Shown: positions 1 through 9,958 of the stretch, one piece after another | How the letters are laid out: each line of letters opens with the position of its first letter | Position numbering within the stretch: position 1 is the first letter of the stretch | NCBI RefSeq assembly: GCF_002879535.1 | Contig: NZ_PNOT02000258.1 | Location: 1 to 51,884 of the forward strand | Source: Mesorhizobium intechi | Lineage (GTDB): Bacteria; Pseudomonadota; Alphaproteobacteria; Rhizobiales; Rhizobiaceae | Direction: 5' to 3' | Length of the DNA stretch: 51,884 nucleotides | Notes under the pieces: generated by a model | Database searches by the model: none | What the model saw: the letters and a program-made list of their open reading frames with translations, nothing else | Told to the model about the DNA's origin: nothing | Program-made: the position numbers and the translations under genes

Positions 1-624
1 ATTCTGGCCATAGCCGCCATTGGGGCGGCGATCACGATGACGCCCGCCATTGTTGTCGCGGCCACCATTGTTGCGCCCGGCATTGTCACGCCCGCTGTTG
101 TCGCGCCCGCTGTTGTCACGATTGTCGCGGCCGTCCCGGTTCAGCGCGACTTCGGCCGGCATGCCTTCGATCACCGGCTGCGGGCCGGCGCCATGGTTGA
201 CGACAGGAATTTGCGGATCGGAGACGGTGTTGCCGCCACTGCCGCCGCCACTGTTGCCGGCATTTTCGAAATCGTCGCGATCTTCATCGCCGTCATCGTC
301 GAAATCGTCACGGTTCTGCTGGACGTTCTGGATCGGCATCTGCGCCTGCGCGGCAGCAATGATGCGATTGTAGTGTTCGGCGTGCTGGAGATAGTTCTCC
401 GCCATGACCCGGTCGCCGGAGCTTTGCGCGTCACGCGCCAGGGTAGCGTATTTCTCGGCGATCTGCTGAGCCGATCCACGGATCTTTACATCCGGGCCGT
501 TGCTCTCGTAGTTGCGCGTCAGGGGATTCGGGCCCTTGCGGTTGTTGTTGTTATTGTTGTTGCCACCGCCGCCGCCATTGTTGTTGCGACCGCGCATGCG
601 CCTGTTCTGCTGTTGTGGCCTCAT
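1..624 (-). CDS. DUF4167 domain protein, Asn/Arg/Gly-rich (3' end beyond window)
   Basis: The frame is open from an ATG at 622-624 to the window edge, giving 208 codons with the C-terminus missing. It begins MRPQQQNRRMRGRNNN, then has a poly-Gly/poly-Asn run and a compact helical segment (about residues 28-100, with GSAQQIAEKYATLARDAQ) that matches the DUF4167 domain. After an acidic stretch (DDFDDDGDEDRDD) the tail is built of repeated RDNSG/RDNAG/RDNNG units, basic and disordered. The function is unknown. The RG/RN-rich tail suggests RNA binding, which is inference. It lies downstream of prfA-prmC on the same strand, as in many Rhizobiales. The start follows a GAAGAGAG purine run. Confidence 0.85.
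   Translation of the reverse strand, partial: MRPQQQNRRMRGRNNNGGGGGNNNNNNNRKGPNPLTRNYESNGPDVKIRGSAQQIAEKYATLARDAQSSGDRVMAENYLQHAEHYNRIIAAAQAQMPIQNVQQNRDDFDDDGDEDRDDFENAGNSGGGSGGNTVSDPQIPVVNHGAGPQPVIEGMPAEVALNRDGRDNRDNSGRDNSGRDNAGRNNGGRDNNGGRHRDRRPNGGYGQN
45..175. repeat. 15-bp-period tandem repeat inside the DUF4167 gene
   Basis: Units such as cgcccgctgttgtc recur with a 15-bp period, with one-base variants. On the coding (minus) strand each unit encodes a five-residue RDN(S/A/N)G motif. Copy number could vary between strains by slippage. Confidence 0.7.
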
Positions 625-934
625 TCGACTCTCTTCATCTTGAAATTTTCGAAAACTCGTTACGAACGGAGGCGCTCATGCAGCCAGCCGTTTCGTTTCT
701 TCACCGGCGTTCGCCCGCATCAATTGCGTTGGCGCCACGTGCCATCCTGTTCCGGTTACATCACTTGCCGGACGATTCCCGCACGAAGCTTGGGCGTCGT
801 TTGCGCAAGAAGGCAGCTATTTCCAAGGAGGACCGAATCGCTAAGAGCACTGCCTGCTTCGTCTCATCCGGTTGAGGCGACCCTAGCCGCATTCCCCGGT
901 ATTGCCAAGCGGTTTTTTCGCACTGCGTCAAGGC
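625..934. other. Intergenic region between prmC and the DUF4167 gene
   Basis: This 310-bp gap separates the prmC stop from the DUF4167 start, so DUF4167 probably has its own promoter rather than reading through tightly. I see no strong sigma-70 pair, no RNA gene and no clear hairpin with a T-tract. A plus-strand ORF at 678-875 has a good GGAGG spaced 5 nt from its ATG, but its product resembles nothing I know. Confidence 0.5.
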
Positions 935-1807
935 TTATCCCCATTGAAAGACAAGAACCCTGTCGTTTCCGCCGAGATCACGCAAAGCAGCAACCGATGC
1001 ATAACCAGCCGCCTTGAATATATCTGTAACCTCATTGCGTTGCGTATGGCCGATCTCGACCGCAATCCTGCTTTCGGCTTCTAGAAAGCGTGCCGCCTCC
1101 GCGGCAATGATCCTGTAGGGGTTCAGCCCATCCACGCCGCCATCCAAGGCCTGGCGCGGGTCGAAATCGCGGACCTCGTCCTGCAGATTTCCAACGTCTC
1201 GTGAAGGTATATAGGGAGGGTTTGCGGCAATTACATGGTATCGGCCGGAAACTTTTTCGAACCAATCAGACTGCACCGTCGTGAACCTGGCCCCGAGTCC
1301 GAGTTCCCCGGCATTGCGCGCCGCCGTCGCCAGCGCGCCGGCGGAAATGTCGACACCGGTGGCGGTCGCGGCCGGCACGGCGCTCAACAGCGCCAGCGAG
1401 ATGGCTCCCGTCCCGGTGCCGAGATCAAGGATGCGGCAGGATCCTTCCCGCGCGGCCGTTGCCTTGACGAAGGGCAGCACCGCCTCGACCAGCGTTTCGG
1501 TATCCGGCCTCGGCTCGAGCGTTTCCGGTGACAGCGACAGGCGCAAACCGTAGAATTCGCGGTAGCCGAGGATGCGATGCACCGGTTCGCCACCCGCCCG
1601 GCGTCTCAGGGCGGCATCGATCGCGGCGATGGCGTTGCTGTCGATCATGCGTGCAGGGTTGGCAATGGCCTGCGTGCGCGTCGTGCCGGAAAAATGTTCG
1701 ACGATCAGCCGCGCATCGAGCGCCGGATCGCCGACCCCGGCCGCCATAAGCCTGGCCCGCGCTCCCCGCAGCAGCGGCCCCAGCGCCTCGGGCAGACGGT
1801 CAGCCAT
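935..1807 (-). CDS. prmC: Peptide chain release factor N5-glutamine methyltransferase PrmC
   Basis: PrmC methylates the glutamine of the GGQ motif of release factors, using SAM. The N-terminal helical domain (about 1-90) contains the substrate-docking segment with YREFYGL. The Rossmann methyltransferase domain has the SAM loop DLGTGTG (128-134) and the catalytic NPPY (196-199). At 290 residues the length is usual. The ATG at 1807 overlaps the end of prfA by 8 bp (ATGGCTGA), which suggests translational coupling to the gene of its own substrate. A TTG one codon upstream is possible but less likely. Confidence 0.96.
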   Translation of the reverse strand: MADRLPEALGPLLRGARARLMAAGVGDPALDARLIVEHFSGTTRTQAIANPARMIDSNAIAAIDAALRRRAGGEPVHRILGYREFYGLRLSLSPETLEPRPDTETLVEAVLPFVKATAAREGSCRILDLGTGTGAISLALLSAVPAATATGVDISAGALATAARNAGELGLGARFTTVQSDWFEKVSGRYHVIAANPPYIPSRDVGNLQDEVRDFDPRQALDGGVDGLNPYRIIAAEAARFLEAESRIAVEIGHTQRNEVTDIFKAAGYASVAALRDLGGNDRVLVFQWG

Positions 1808-2879
1808 CAAGGCCGATATCGGCCAGCAGCTTCGACTGGTGATCGGCGATCAGCGCGTCGACGATCTCGTCGAGCTCGCCCATCATCACCCGGTCGAGCT
1901 TGTAGAGCGTCAGGTTGATCCGATGGTCGGTGACGCGGCCTTGCGGGAAATTGTAGGTGCGGATGCGCTCCGAGCGATCGCCGGAGCCGACCTGCGATTT
2001 GCGCGATTCCGAGCGCTCTTCGTCCGCCTTGCTGCGCTCCAGGTCGTAGAGCCGGGCGCGCAGGATCTGCATGGCCTTCGCCCGGTTCTGGTGCTGCGAC
2101 TTCTCCGCCTGCACCACCATGATGCCGGTCGGCAAATGGGTGATGCGCACCGCCGAATCGGTGGTGTTGACGTGCTGCCCGCCGGAGCCTGAGGCACGCA
2201 TCGTGTCGATGCGGATGTCTTCGGCGCGGATTTCGATGTCGACCTCTTCCGCTTCCGGCAGCACGGCGACGGTCGCCGCCGAGGTGTGAATGCGCCCACT
2301 GGCCTCGGTCGCCGGCACGCGCTGCACGCGATGCACACCGGATTCGAATTTCAGATGGGCAAACACGCCCTTGCCCGAAACGGTGGCGATGATTTCCTTG
2401 AAACCGCCTGCATCGCCGTCGCTGGCCGACACGGTCTCGAACCGCCAGCCGCGTTCGGCGGCATAGCGCTCATACATGCGAAACAGGTCGCCGGCGAAGA
2501 GTGCCGCCTCGTCACCGCCGGTGCCGGCACGGATTTCGAGGATGGCGTTCTTGTCGTCGGCGGCATCCTTGGGCAGAAGCAGGATCTGGATATCCTTCTG
2601 CAGCGTTTCGATGCGCTCCTCCACGCCGGGCAGATCCGCCTCGGCGAGCGCCCGCATCTCGGCGTCGGTGCCCTTGTCGGCAACCATTGCCTCGAGGTCG
2701 GCCTGCTCATGCTCGGCCGAGCGCAATTCCCTGACCTTGGCCACCATCTCCTGCAGCTCGGCATATTCCGATGCCATCCTCACATAGGCATCCGGCGCCG
2801 GCCCGGCCGACATCTGCGCTTCGAGCATCTCGAAACGCTTGACGACTTGATCCATACGATCGCGGGGCAAATTGACCAT
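1800..2879 (-). CDS. prfA: Peptide chain release factor 1 (RF1)
   Basis: RF1 reads UAA and UAG in the ribosomal A site and triggers peptidyl-tRNA hydrolysis. The 359-residue product has the codon-recognition PAT tripeptide (189-191), which marks RF1 rather than RF2, and the hydrolytic GGQ (233-235) in SGSGGQHVN. The start chosen is ATG 2879 ([11 protein letters not shown]). A GTG three codons upstream is also open. The stop overlaps the prmC start, and the gene follows ptsP with an 11-bp gap. Confidence 0.97.
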   Translation of the reverse strand: MVNLPRDRMDQVVKRFEMLEAQMSAGPAPDAYVRMASEYAELQEMVAKVRELRSAEHEQADLEAMVADKGTDAEMRALAEADLPGVEERIETLQKDIQILLLPKDAADDKNAILEIRAGTGGDEAALFAGDLFRMYERYAAERGWRFETVSASDGDAGGFKEIIATVSGKGVFAHLKFESGVHRVQRVPATEASGRIHTSAATVAVLPEAEEVDIEIRAEDIRIDTMRASGSGGQHVNTTDSAVRITHLPTGIMVVQAEKSQHQNRAKAMQILRARLYDLERSKADEERSESRKSQVGSGDRSERIRTYNFPQGRVTDHRINLTLYKLDRVMMGELDEIVDALIADHQSKLLADIGLDG

Positions 2880-2889
2880 GATGGGCACG

Positions 2890-5160
2890 CTACAACGGAA
2901 TAGAGCGGTCGTCGGCGAAGGCCTGCAGCAACGCCCGCATCGGCAACCCCTGCGCCGGCGCCATCAGATTGTCGTCGAAGAACGCCGTCAGCTCATCCAG
3001 CGGCAGCTCCGTGAGCATCGCCTTGACCGGACCGATCGAGGCCGGCGACATCGAGATCGAGCGGAAGCCAAGACCGATCAGCGCCATCGCCGAGATCGGC
3101 TTGCCGGCCAGCTCACCGCACAGAGTCACCGGCGTGTGGTTGCGGATGCCGGCATCGGCGATCTGCTTGAGCACGCGCAGGAACGGCGCCGACAACGTGT
3201 CGAAGCGGTTGGCCAGTTGCGTGTTGCCGCGGTCGACCGCCATAACGAACTGGAACAGATCGTTCGAGCCGACCGAGACGAAATCGACCGCCTTCATCAA
3301 TTCGTCGAGCTGGAACAGAAGCGACGGCACTTCAAGCATCGCGCCCAGCTTGAGGCTGGTCGGCAGATGATGGGCGAAACGCGAGAGATGCCGCACCTCG
3401 CGGTCGATGATTTCGCGCGCCTGGGCGATCTCGCCAAGCTCGGTCACCATCGGCAGCATCAGCTTGAGCTCGCGCCCGCCGCTTGCCTTCAGCAAGGCGC
3501 GGATCTGGGTGCGCAGCAAGCCGGGCCGGTCGAGCGTCAGCCGGATCGCCCGCCAGCCAAGCGCCGGGTTTTCTTCCTGGATGGCGCCCTTGAAGTAGGG
3601 CAGCACCTTGTCGCCGCCGATATCGATGGTGCGGAAGGTGACCGGCTTGCCGCGCGCCGCGTCCAGCACGTCGCGATAGAGTTTCTCCTGCGCCTCGGCG
3701 CGCGGAAAGGTCGAGGCGACCATGAACTGCAGTTCGGTGCGAAACAGGCCGATGCCGGCAGCCCCCGACTCGGCCAGTTGCGGCAGGTCGACGGCAAGCC
3801 CGGCATTCATCAACAGGTCTACCTGGACACCGTCCCTGGTCGTGGACGGCTTCTTGCGCAGCTCGCGGTAGACCTCTTGCCGGCGCGCGCGGAAGCGCAC
3901 CTTTTCGGCATAGGCCGCTTCGAGATCGGACTGCGGCCGCAGATGGATCGTGCCTTCCTCGCCGTCGACGATGATGGCATCGCCGTTTTCCGCCATGGAA
4001 ACGGCGCCCTTCATCTGGCCGGCGACCGGAATTCCCATGGCGCGCGCGACGATGACGACGTGGCTGGTGGCGGCACCATCCTCGAGCACCAGCCCGCGCA
4101 TTTTCTCCCTAGGGTAGTCCAGAAGCTCGGCCGCGCCCATCGAGCGGGCGACGATGATGGCGTCCTTCGGCAGCGAAGCCGCGACATCTTCCGGCCCGCG
4201 CCCCATCAGCTGGCGTAAGAGCCGGTTGGCGAGGTCGTCGAAATCGCTCATCCGCTCGCGCAGATAGGGATCGGTCATATGCAGCATGCGGGCGCGCATG
4301 TCGCTCTGCACCTTTTCCACGGCAGCTTCCGCTGTCAGGCCGTTGCGGATCGCCTCTTCCAGGCGACGCACCCAGCCGCGGTCGTTGGCGAACATGCGGT
4401 AGGCTTCCAGCACCTGGCGATGCTCGCCCTCGAAGGCGACGTCGCGGCGCTCCAGCATGTCGTCGATGGAGAGCCGCAGAGAACCGAGCGAGCTCTCCAG
4501 CCGCCGGACCTCTTCCTCGCTGTCCTCATTGAACAGATTGGTGACGACGATGCGCGGCTCATGCAGCACGACATGGCCGAGCCCGACGCCGTCGTTGAAG
4601 GACAGGCCGGTGAAACTGACGGGCCGGCGCAGATCGAGTTCCAGCCCAGGCCGGGTCAGCCGCGCCAGATCGCCGGTGGCGATCATCTCGGCGATGACCA
4701 TGGCGGTGGTTTCCAGCGCCTCGACCTCGTCGTCGCGATAGTGGCGCATGGTCTTGTTCTGCACGACCAGGACGCCCAGCGTGCGCCCGGCCCTGAGCAC
4801 CGGCACGCCGAGGAAGGAATTGTAGATCTCTTCCCCGGTCTCCGGCAGATAGGCGAAAGCCGGATGTTCCTGCGCATTGGACAGATTGAGCGGCCGCGCG
4901 CTGGCCGCGATGGTGCCGACCAGGCCTTGCCCGAGCCGCAGCTGCGCCAGGTGGACGGCGTTCGGGTTCAGACCCTCGGTGGCGTAGAGCTCAAGCACCG
5001 AATCGGCGCGCAGCACATAGAGCGAGCACACTTCCGCGACCATGTTGGAAGCGATGTCGCGCACGATCCGGTCAAGCCGCTCCTGCGGCTCCAGCGGCTC
5101 TTGCATGAGCTCGCGGAGCCGTTTCAGCAAAACGCGCGGGCCGCTGGCCTGGTCACGCAT
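2890..5160 (-). CDS. ptsP: Phosphoenolpyruvate-protein phosphotransferase PtsP (EI-Ntr)
   Basis: This is the first enzyme of the nitrogen phosphotransfer chain. It takes phosphate from PEP and passes it to NPr, then EIIA-Ntr, affecting nitrogen, potassium and carbon control. A GAF domain occupies about residues 15-160. The linker and swivel domain carry the phosphorylated histidine H367 in [13 protein letters not shown]. The C-terminal TIM barrel shows the PEP-utilizer signatures [10 protein letters not shown] and [18 protein letters not shown]. The length of 756 is normal for GAF-containing PtsP. It sits 81 bp downstream of lysC and just upstream of prfA, the conserved rhizobial order. Confidence 0.96.
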   Translation of the reverse strand: MRDQASGPRVLLKRLRELMQEPLEPQERLDRIVRDIASNMVAEVCSLYVLRADSVLELYATEGLNPNAVHLAQLRLGQGLVGTIAASARPLNLSNAQEHPAFAYLPETGEEIYNSFLGVPVLRAGRTLGVLVVQNKTMRHYRDDEVEALETTAMVIAEMIATGDLARLTRPGLELDLRRPVSFTGLSFNDGVGLGHVVLHEPRIVVTNLFNEDSEEEVRRLESSLGSLRLSIDDMLERRDVAFEGEHRQVLEAYRMFANDRGWVRRLEEAIRNGLTAEAAVEKVQSDMRARMLHMTDPYLRERMSDFDDLANRLLRQLMGRGPEDVAASLPKDAIIVARSMGAAELLDYPREKMRGLVLEDGAATSHVVIVARAMGIPVAGQMKGAVSMAENGDAIIVDGEEGTIHLRPQSDLEAAYAEKVRFRARRQEVYRELRKKPSTTRDGVQVDLLMNAGLAVDLPQLAESGAAGIGLFRTELQFMVASTFPRAEAQEKLYRDVLDAARGKPVTFRTIDIGGDKVLPYFKGAIQEENPALGWRAIRLTLDRPGLLRTQIRALLKASGGRELKLMLPMVTELGEIAQAREIIDREVRHLSRFAHHLPTSLKLGAMLEVPSLLFQLDELMKAVDFVSVGSNDLFQFVMAVDRGNTQLANRFDTLSAPFLRVLKQIADAGIRNHTPVTLCGELAGKPISAMALIGLGFRSISMSPASIGPVKAMLTELPLDELTAFFDDNLMAPAQGLPMRALLQAFADDRSIPL

Positions 5161-5241
5161 CGCGGCTTCTTCTCCAATGAAACACTTGCCGGCGCAGTTT
5201 CCGCCGCTGCCGGCATGCGCGCAACAACTGATTCAGTCTTG

Positions 5242-6495
5242 CTACTGCTTATCCAGACCGTAGACGGAATGCAAAGTGCGAACCGCAAGTTCGGTGTACG
5301 GACCGTCGATCAGTATCGAAATCTTGATCTCGGAGGTGGTGATGGCGCGGATATTGATCGCCTTCTCGGCCAGCGCCTTGAAAGCGGTGGCGGCGACACC
5401 GGCATGGCTCCTCATGCCGATGCCGATGACCGAAACCTTCGACATGCCGGCTTCCGACTGCACGACATCGTAGCCGACCTCGGCCTTCAGCCGGTCGAGC
5501 ACGGCCAGCGCCTTGTCGACGTCACCCGAAGGCACGGTGAAGGTCATGTCGGTGAACTTGCCGTCCTCGGAGATGTTCTGGACGATCATGTCGACATTGA
5601 TGTTGGCCTCGGCCAGCGGCCCGAAAATGCCGGCGGCGACGCCAGGGCGATCGCCGACGCGGCGCAGCGAAATCTGGGCCTCGTCCTTGGCGTAGGCAAT
5701 TCCGGTGACGACCTGCTGTTCCACGATCTCTTCCTCGTCGCAAATGAGCGTTCCCGGAGGATTGAGCAAATCCCCCATTCCGGGCGCGTCGGGATCGTCG
5801 AAGGACGACCGCACGAAGGTGCGCACCCTGTGCACCATGGCAAGCTCGACCGAACGCACCTGCAGAACCTTGGCGCCGAGCGAGGCCATTTCAAGCATTT
5901 CCTCGAAGGAGATCTTGCCCAGCCGCCGCGCCTTGGGCTCGATGCGCGGGTCGGTGGTGTAGACCCCGTCGACGTCGGTGTAGATGTCGCAGCGGTCGGC
6001 CTTGACCGCCGCGGCGATGGCGACCGCGCTGGTGTCGGAACCGCCGCGACCGAGGGTCGCGATGCGGTTGTCCGGCCCGATGCCCTGGAAGCCGGCGATG
6101 ACGGCCACCTGGCCCTCGCCGAAGCGCTTGATCAGGAATGCGCCGTCAATGTCGAGGATGCGCGCCGCGCCATGCGCGTTGTCGGTCTTGATCGGAATCT
6201 GCCAGCCCTGCCAGGACCGGGCATGTACGCCCATATTCTGCAAGGTGATGGCGAGCAGACCGGCCGTGACCTGTTCGCCGGAAGCGACGACCGCGTCATA
6301 TTCGCGTGCGTCGTGCATCGGCGAGGCCTCGCGCGTCCAGCCGACCAGTTCGTTGGTCTTGCCGGCCATCGCCGAAACCACCACGGCCACCTCATGGCCG
6401 GCGTCGACCTCGCGTTTGACGTGACGCGCCACATTGCGGATGCGGGCGATGTCGGCGACGGAGGTTCCGCCGAATTTCATCACGATACGCGCCAT
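5242..6495 (-). CDS. lysC: Aspartate kinase
   Basis: It phosphorylates L-aspartate in the first step to lysine, threonine, methionine and diaminopimelate. The amino-acid kinase domain opens with KFGGTS (7-12) and contains GRGGSDTSAVA. Two ACT domains follow from about residue 265 (GIAYAKDEAQISL; VSVIGIGMRSHAGVAA) and would give feedback control by lysine and/or threonine. Length 417 fits the class II monofunctional enzymes. It is the first gene of the minus-strand run lysC-ptsP-prfA-prmC. In related genomes ubiG lies divergently next door; here three genes separate them. Confidence 0.97.
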   Translation of the reverse strand: MARIVMKFGGTSVADIARIRNVARHVKREVDAGHEVAVVVSAMAGKTNELVGWTREASPMHDAREYDAVVASGEQVTAGLLAITLQNMGVHARSWQGWQIPIKTDNAHGAARILDIDGAFLIKRFGEGQVAVIAGFQGIGPDNRIATLGRGGSDTSAVAIAAAVKADRCDIYTDVDGVYTTDPRIEPKARRLGKISFEEMLEMASLGAKVLQVRSVELAMVHRVRTFVRSSFDDPDAPGMGDLLNPPGTLICDEEEIVEQQVVTGIAYAKDEAQISLRRVGDRPGVAAGIFGPLAEANINVDMIVQNISEDGKFTDMTFTVPSGDVDKALAVLDRLKAEVGYDVVQSEAGMSKVSVIGIGMRSHAGVAATAFKALAEKAINIRAITTSEIKISILIDGPYTELAVRTLHSVYGLDKQ

Positions 6496-6719
6496 GGAAG
6501 CGAAATGCCTTTGACTGAAGCCGGCCAGGAGCCGAAAAAGAAGGAAAGCGCCCGGCTGGCGCCGGCCGCTGAATGCGCGGCCTCCTTAGCCAAATGCTTT
6601 GGGTTTCGCAAGGCTGGCGGCGGGATGCCGGCTTCAAGAAGACGCCATATTGCCATCCGGGCCGACGCCGCTTACCAAATGCTGCCCGCGGGGGATTTCG
6701 TTTTGGCTCGGCATAACAG

Positions 6720-8585
6720 ATGATTGCTCGTCTTCGGCGCGCCATGCGGTTGCAATCGCTGCCGGTTGTCGCCGGCTTTGCCGTGCTGGCGCTCATCGTT
6801 GGCACCCGCGCGCTGCTTGTCGAGGGACAAAGGGCCAACCGTGCCGCCGCGCGTGAGACAATCGAGTACCAGCAACAGCTTTCGGGGCTGCTTTCATTGG
6901 CGCAGGATGCCGAGGCAGGCCAGCGCGGTTATCTGCTGACCGGCGAGAAATCCTATCTCGAACCGTACCAGAAGGCTGTCGATGCAATTCCGGGCCAACT
7001 TGCTCGCATCGATGCCATGACATCATCCAATGATCAGCTCGCCCCGCTGATCAGCCAGATCAAGGGCGCGCTGGCGCAAAAACAGGCTGAACTGGCTGTG
7101 ACGATCGCCCTTTACGACAAGGGCGATGCGTCGAAGGCGCTGGAACTGGTCCGTAGCGGCCAGGGCAAGGCCGCCATGGACGATATCCGTGCCAGCATGG
7201 ACACCATCCGGCGCATCGGCGCCGCCGACATCGCGGCGCGCGATGAGCAGACGGACCAGGTCGAGGCCTGGCTGCGTGTCGGTTCGCTTACGGCCCTCGT
7301 CGCGATCTTCCTGCTCGGCGCCTACACCATCCGCCAATCCCGCCGCCGATTCCGCGAGGTCGCCACCGCCCAGGAAGAGCTGATGCGCAAGAACATCGAA
7401 CTCGGCAACGAGATCGACACGCGCGAGAAGGCCGAATCCCAGATTCGCCAGATGCAGAAAATGGAGGCGGTCGGCCAGCTGACGGGCGGCATCGCCCACG
7501 ATTTCAACAACATGCTGGCGGTCATCCTCAGCGCGATGAACCTTGCCCAGCGCAAGCTGAAGCGCGGCGAGAATGACATCGAGAAATTCATCGAGGCCGC
7601 GACGGATGCGGCCAACCGTGCCGCCAATTTGACCTCCCGGCTGCTTGCCTTCTCGCGCCTGCAGCCGTTGGCGCCGCAGGTGGTCGATACCAACCGGCTG
7701 TTGACCGGCATGTCCGACCTTCTGCACCGCGCGCTCGGCGAAGGCATCCGCGTCGAAACCGTGCTGGCGGCGGGCCTGTGGAAAACCTACGCCGACCCCA
7801 GCCAGATCGAGAACGCCATCCTCAACCTTGCCGTCAACGCCCGTGACGCCATGGACAATGACGGCAAGTTAACCATCGAGACCGCCAACAGCCACCTCGA
7901 CGAGGCCTACGCCGCGACGCATGCCGAAGTCACGCCAGGCCAATATGTGATGATCGCGGTCACCGACACGGGCACCGGCATGTCACCCGAGGTCATCGCC
8001 AAGGCGTTCGAACCCTTCTTCACGACCAAGCCGGTCAACAAGGGTACGGGACTCGGGCTGAGCCAGGTGTTCGGCTTCGTCAAGCAGTCGGGCGGCCACG
8101 TCAAGATCTACTCCGAACCGGGGCAAGGCACGACGATCAGGATCTATCTGCCCCGGTTTTTCGGAGCGGAGGAGCCGGCGGCACCCGCCGGGCACGGCAA
8201 GAGTACCGCCAGGGTCACCGAGACGATCCTCGTCGTCGAGGACGATGCCCGCGTGCGGGCCGCCACGACCGACGCGATGCGCGAACTCGGCTACACGGTC
8301 ATCCACGTCGGGAGTGGCCAGGAGGCCCTTCAGAAGCTGGCGGCGACATCGGACATCGCCTTGCTTTTCACGGATATCGTCATGCCTGCGATGAACGGCC
8401 GCAAGCTCGCCGAGGAAGCGGTGGCACGCCAACCCGGTCTGAAGGTCATCTTCACCACCGGTTTCACCAGGAATGCCGTCGTCCATAACGGCGTGCTCGA
8501 CCATGACGTGCACTTCCTGGCCAAGCCGTTCACCATCGAGCAACTCGAAGCCAAGCTGCGCGACGTGCTGGACGCAAAAGGATAG
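6720..8585 (+). CDS. Hybrid sensor histidine kinase, CHASE3-HisKA-HATPase-REC
   Basis: A membrane-bound sensor kinase of 621 residues. The first transmembrane helix is at about 14-33 and the second at about 188-208. The segment between resembles a CHASE3 sensor (SLAQDAEAGQRGYLLTGEKSYL). A short coiled coil leads to HisKA with phospho-acceptor H260 in GGIAHDFNN. The ATPase domain has NLAVNARDAM, DTGTGM and GTGLGLSQVFGF. The C-terminal receiver domain has acceptor D552 (LLFTDIVMP). There is no DNA-binding output and no response-regulator gene beside it, so the partner must be elsewhere. ATG 6720 is used; ATG 6744 is a possible internal alternative. It lies between lysC and ubiG and is probably transcribed alone. 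Confidence 0.93.
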   Translation: MIARLRRAMRLQSLPVVAGFAVLALIVGTRALLVEGQRANRAAARETIEYQQQLSGLLSLAQDAEAGQRGYLLTGEKSYLEPYQKAVDAIPGQLARIDAMTSSNDQLAPLISQIKGALAQKQAELAVTIALYDKGDASKALELVRSGQGKAAMDDIRASMDTIRRIGAADIAARDEQTDQVEAWLRVGSLTALVAIFLLGAYTIRQSRRRFREVATAQEELMRKNIELGNEIDTREKAESQIRQMQKMEAVGQLTGGIAHDFNNMLAVILSAMNLAQRKLKRGENDIEKFIEAATDAANRAANLTSRLLAFSRLQPLAPQVVDTNRLLTGMSDLLHRALGEGIRVETVLAAGLWKTYADPSQIENAILNLAVNARDAMDNDGKLTIETANSHLDEAYAATHAEVTPGQYVMIAVTDTGTGMSPEVIAKAFEPFFTTKPVNKGTGLGLSQVFGFVKQSGGHVKIYSEPGQGTTIRIYLPRFFGAEEPAAPAGHGKSTARVTETILVVEDDARVRAATTDAMRELGYTVIHVGSGQEALQKLAATSDIALLFTDIVMPAMNGRKLAEEAVARQPGLKVIFTTGFTRNAVVHNGVLDHDVHFLAKPFTIEQLEAKLRDVLDAKG

Positions 8586-8692
8586 CTGTTGCGCTTTCCA
8601 GAGGATGCCTGCACCAACACCGCGACCCCAATGTTCGGCCATTTCCTACAGCACGCCGCCTTGCGGACCGTGGGTCAAATTGAGAAGGTTCC

Positions 8693-8989
8693 ATGACCGA
8701 GACGCTGGAAATCGTCAATTTTCGCCTCAAGCCCGGGACCGAAGCGGGCTTTGCCGCTGGCAACCGCCTGGTCAGCGACTGGCTGGCACGGCAACCGGGT
8801 TTCGTAAGCCGATGCCTGGCCCGACGGGATGATGGCGGGTGGGTCGATGTGGTGCGCTGGCAGAGCCGCGAGCAGGCGCTTGGCGCGGCCGGACGGATCG
8901 TGGCCGAGATCGGTGATTGCGAAGCCATGCGCGCCATCGATCCCGCCAGCGTCGACATGGGACATGCCGAACTCGTTCTGTCGGATTAA
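8693..8989 (+). CDS. Small antibiotic-biosynthesis-monooxygenase-like protein
   Basis: A 98-residue cytoplasmic protein (MTETLEIVNFRLKPGTE...). The length, the opening beta strand, the central LARRDDGGWVDVVRWQSREQA segment and the pattern of strands and helices fit the dimeric alpha-beta barrel (ABM/EthD-like) superfamily. That fold includes heme-degrading and quinone monooxygenases and also non-enzymatic stress proteins, so I do not name a substrate. AAGG precedes the ATG by 5 nt. It lies 107 bp after the hybrid kinase on the same strand and could share its transcript. Confidence 0.75.
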   Translation: MTETLEIVNFRLKPGTEAGFAAGNRLVSDWLARQPGFVSRCLARRDDGGWVDVVRWQSREQALGAAGRIVAEIGDCEAMRAIDPASVDMGHAELVLSD

Positions 8990-9207
8990 CCCACGCTTTG
9001 GCTGGCGGTGGAAAGGTCCCATTGCGGATCGGCCTGGCCCAAGTCGAGATCGCCGAGATCAACACGGCGGCCGCACAGGCCGATAGGCCAGAGGACGGTG
9101 TTGGTGCGATGTTGGGGCGGCGTGCAACAGCGGCGAAACCGCCAACCTCGTAAATGTCATGTTAAGGCGTCCTGACGGACCACCTCTTCCCAGAGCGGGC
9201 GGCTGGG

Positions 9208-9777
9208 TCAGGCTGGCTGCGCCGTGGCTCTCCACAGGCCGGGATAGTCGACGACGAAGCCATGCGGCGAGACGCCAAGGATCTCGTCATAGCCGAACAC
9301 GGGCGCGGTGTAGGCGTAGCGGGTCTGGTCGAGACGCCGATAGCTTTGCTCGAGAAGCACCATCTCGAGCGTTGGAAAGCTCAGATACGCGGCTGGAGCG
9401 GGCGTCGTCTCGCCGATACCGAGATCAAACCGGCGTATCGCCAGCAGGTTCGATGCGGGTGTAAAGCCAAGGTCGACGTCGACAAGGCCGGCAACGCCCC
9501 GTTGAGGCTCGCCGTTCAGCATCCACTCGCCGTCGGCACGTCGTTCAATGGCATAGTGCAGCTTGCGCGTGCCGAGAAAACCATCGACCCGCGCCGATCG
9601 CGTGCGCCAGCCGGCATCGCAAATCACCTCATAGGCAAGGCAGCATGGCTTGCCGTCCTGGACGAAGATGGCCTGTCCCTGGAGGCCGTGCCCGCCGTCG
9701 GCTTGCGTCAGCAGGCAGGCGTCATGACCCTCCACGTCCAGCCGGCGCCAAAGGATCGAAGCCGTCGTGACCTTCAT
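9208..9777 (-). CDS. Putative glycolipid-binding family protein
   Basis: A 189-residue protein beginning MKVTTASILWRRLDVEGHD. The tryptophan-rich opening, the segment LAYEVICDAGWRTRSARVDG and the ending DYPGLWRA are what I associate with the Glycolipid_bind family (PF06475), named for a Pseudomonas protein; the biochemical role is unclear. There is no signal peptide or membrane helix. ATG 9777 is chosen because AAGGAG sits just upstream. The longer open frame to 10071 would run into ubiG. It is convergent with the ABM-like gene and divergent from ubiG. Confidence 0.72.
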   Translation of the reverse strand: MKVTTASILWRRLDVEGHDACLLTQADGGHGLQGQAIFVQDGKPCCLAYEVICDAGWRTRSARVDGFLGTRKLHYAIERRADGEWMLNGEPQRGVAGLVDVDLGFTPASNLLAIRRFDLGIGETTPAPAAYLSFPTLEMVLLEQSYRRLDQTRYAYTAPVFGYDEILGVSPHGFVVDYPGLWRATAQPA

Positions 9778-9958
9778 CGTGCACTCCTTCGAATCCAAAC
9801 GATGCCTCTCATTCGCCCGCCGGGCCAATTGTGTTTCGCCGCCGCGGTCGACAACTGACATGCCCTGACAGGATGCTCCGCCTGTCGGCAGAGGAAAATT
9901 GTTGCCTTGACTTTCGCGCCTCCACGCCCGACTTCCTAGCGTCCGAGGAGACCAACCA

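Noticed and set aside
45..175. CRISPR-like array from regularly spaced repeats
   Set aside because: The period is 15 bp and in frame with the DUF4167 coding sequence; there are no spacers or cas genes.
678..875. A 65-codon plus-strand ORF with GGAGG 5 nt before its ATG
   Set aside because: The product has no recognisable features and lies in the upstream region of the DUF4167 gene; a chance ORF in GC-rich DNA is more likely.
2872..6723. Very long plus-strand open frames (448 and 814 codons) opposite ptsP and lysC
   Set aside because: They are antisense shadows of GC-rich genes. The products are rich in Arg/His/Gln/Asp without domains, while the minus strand encodes well-known enzymes.
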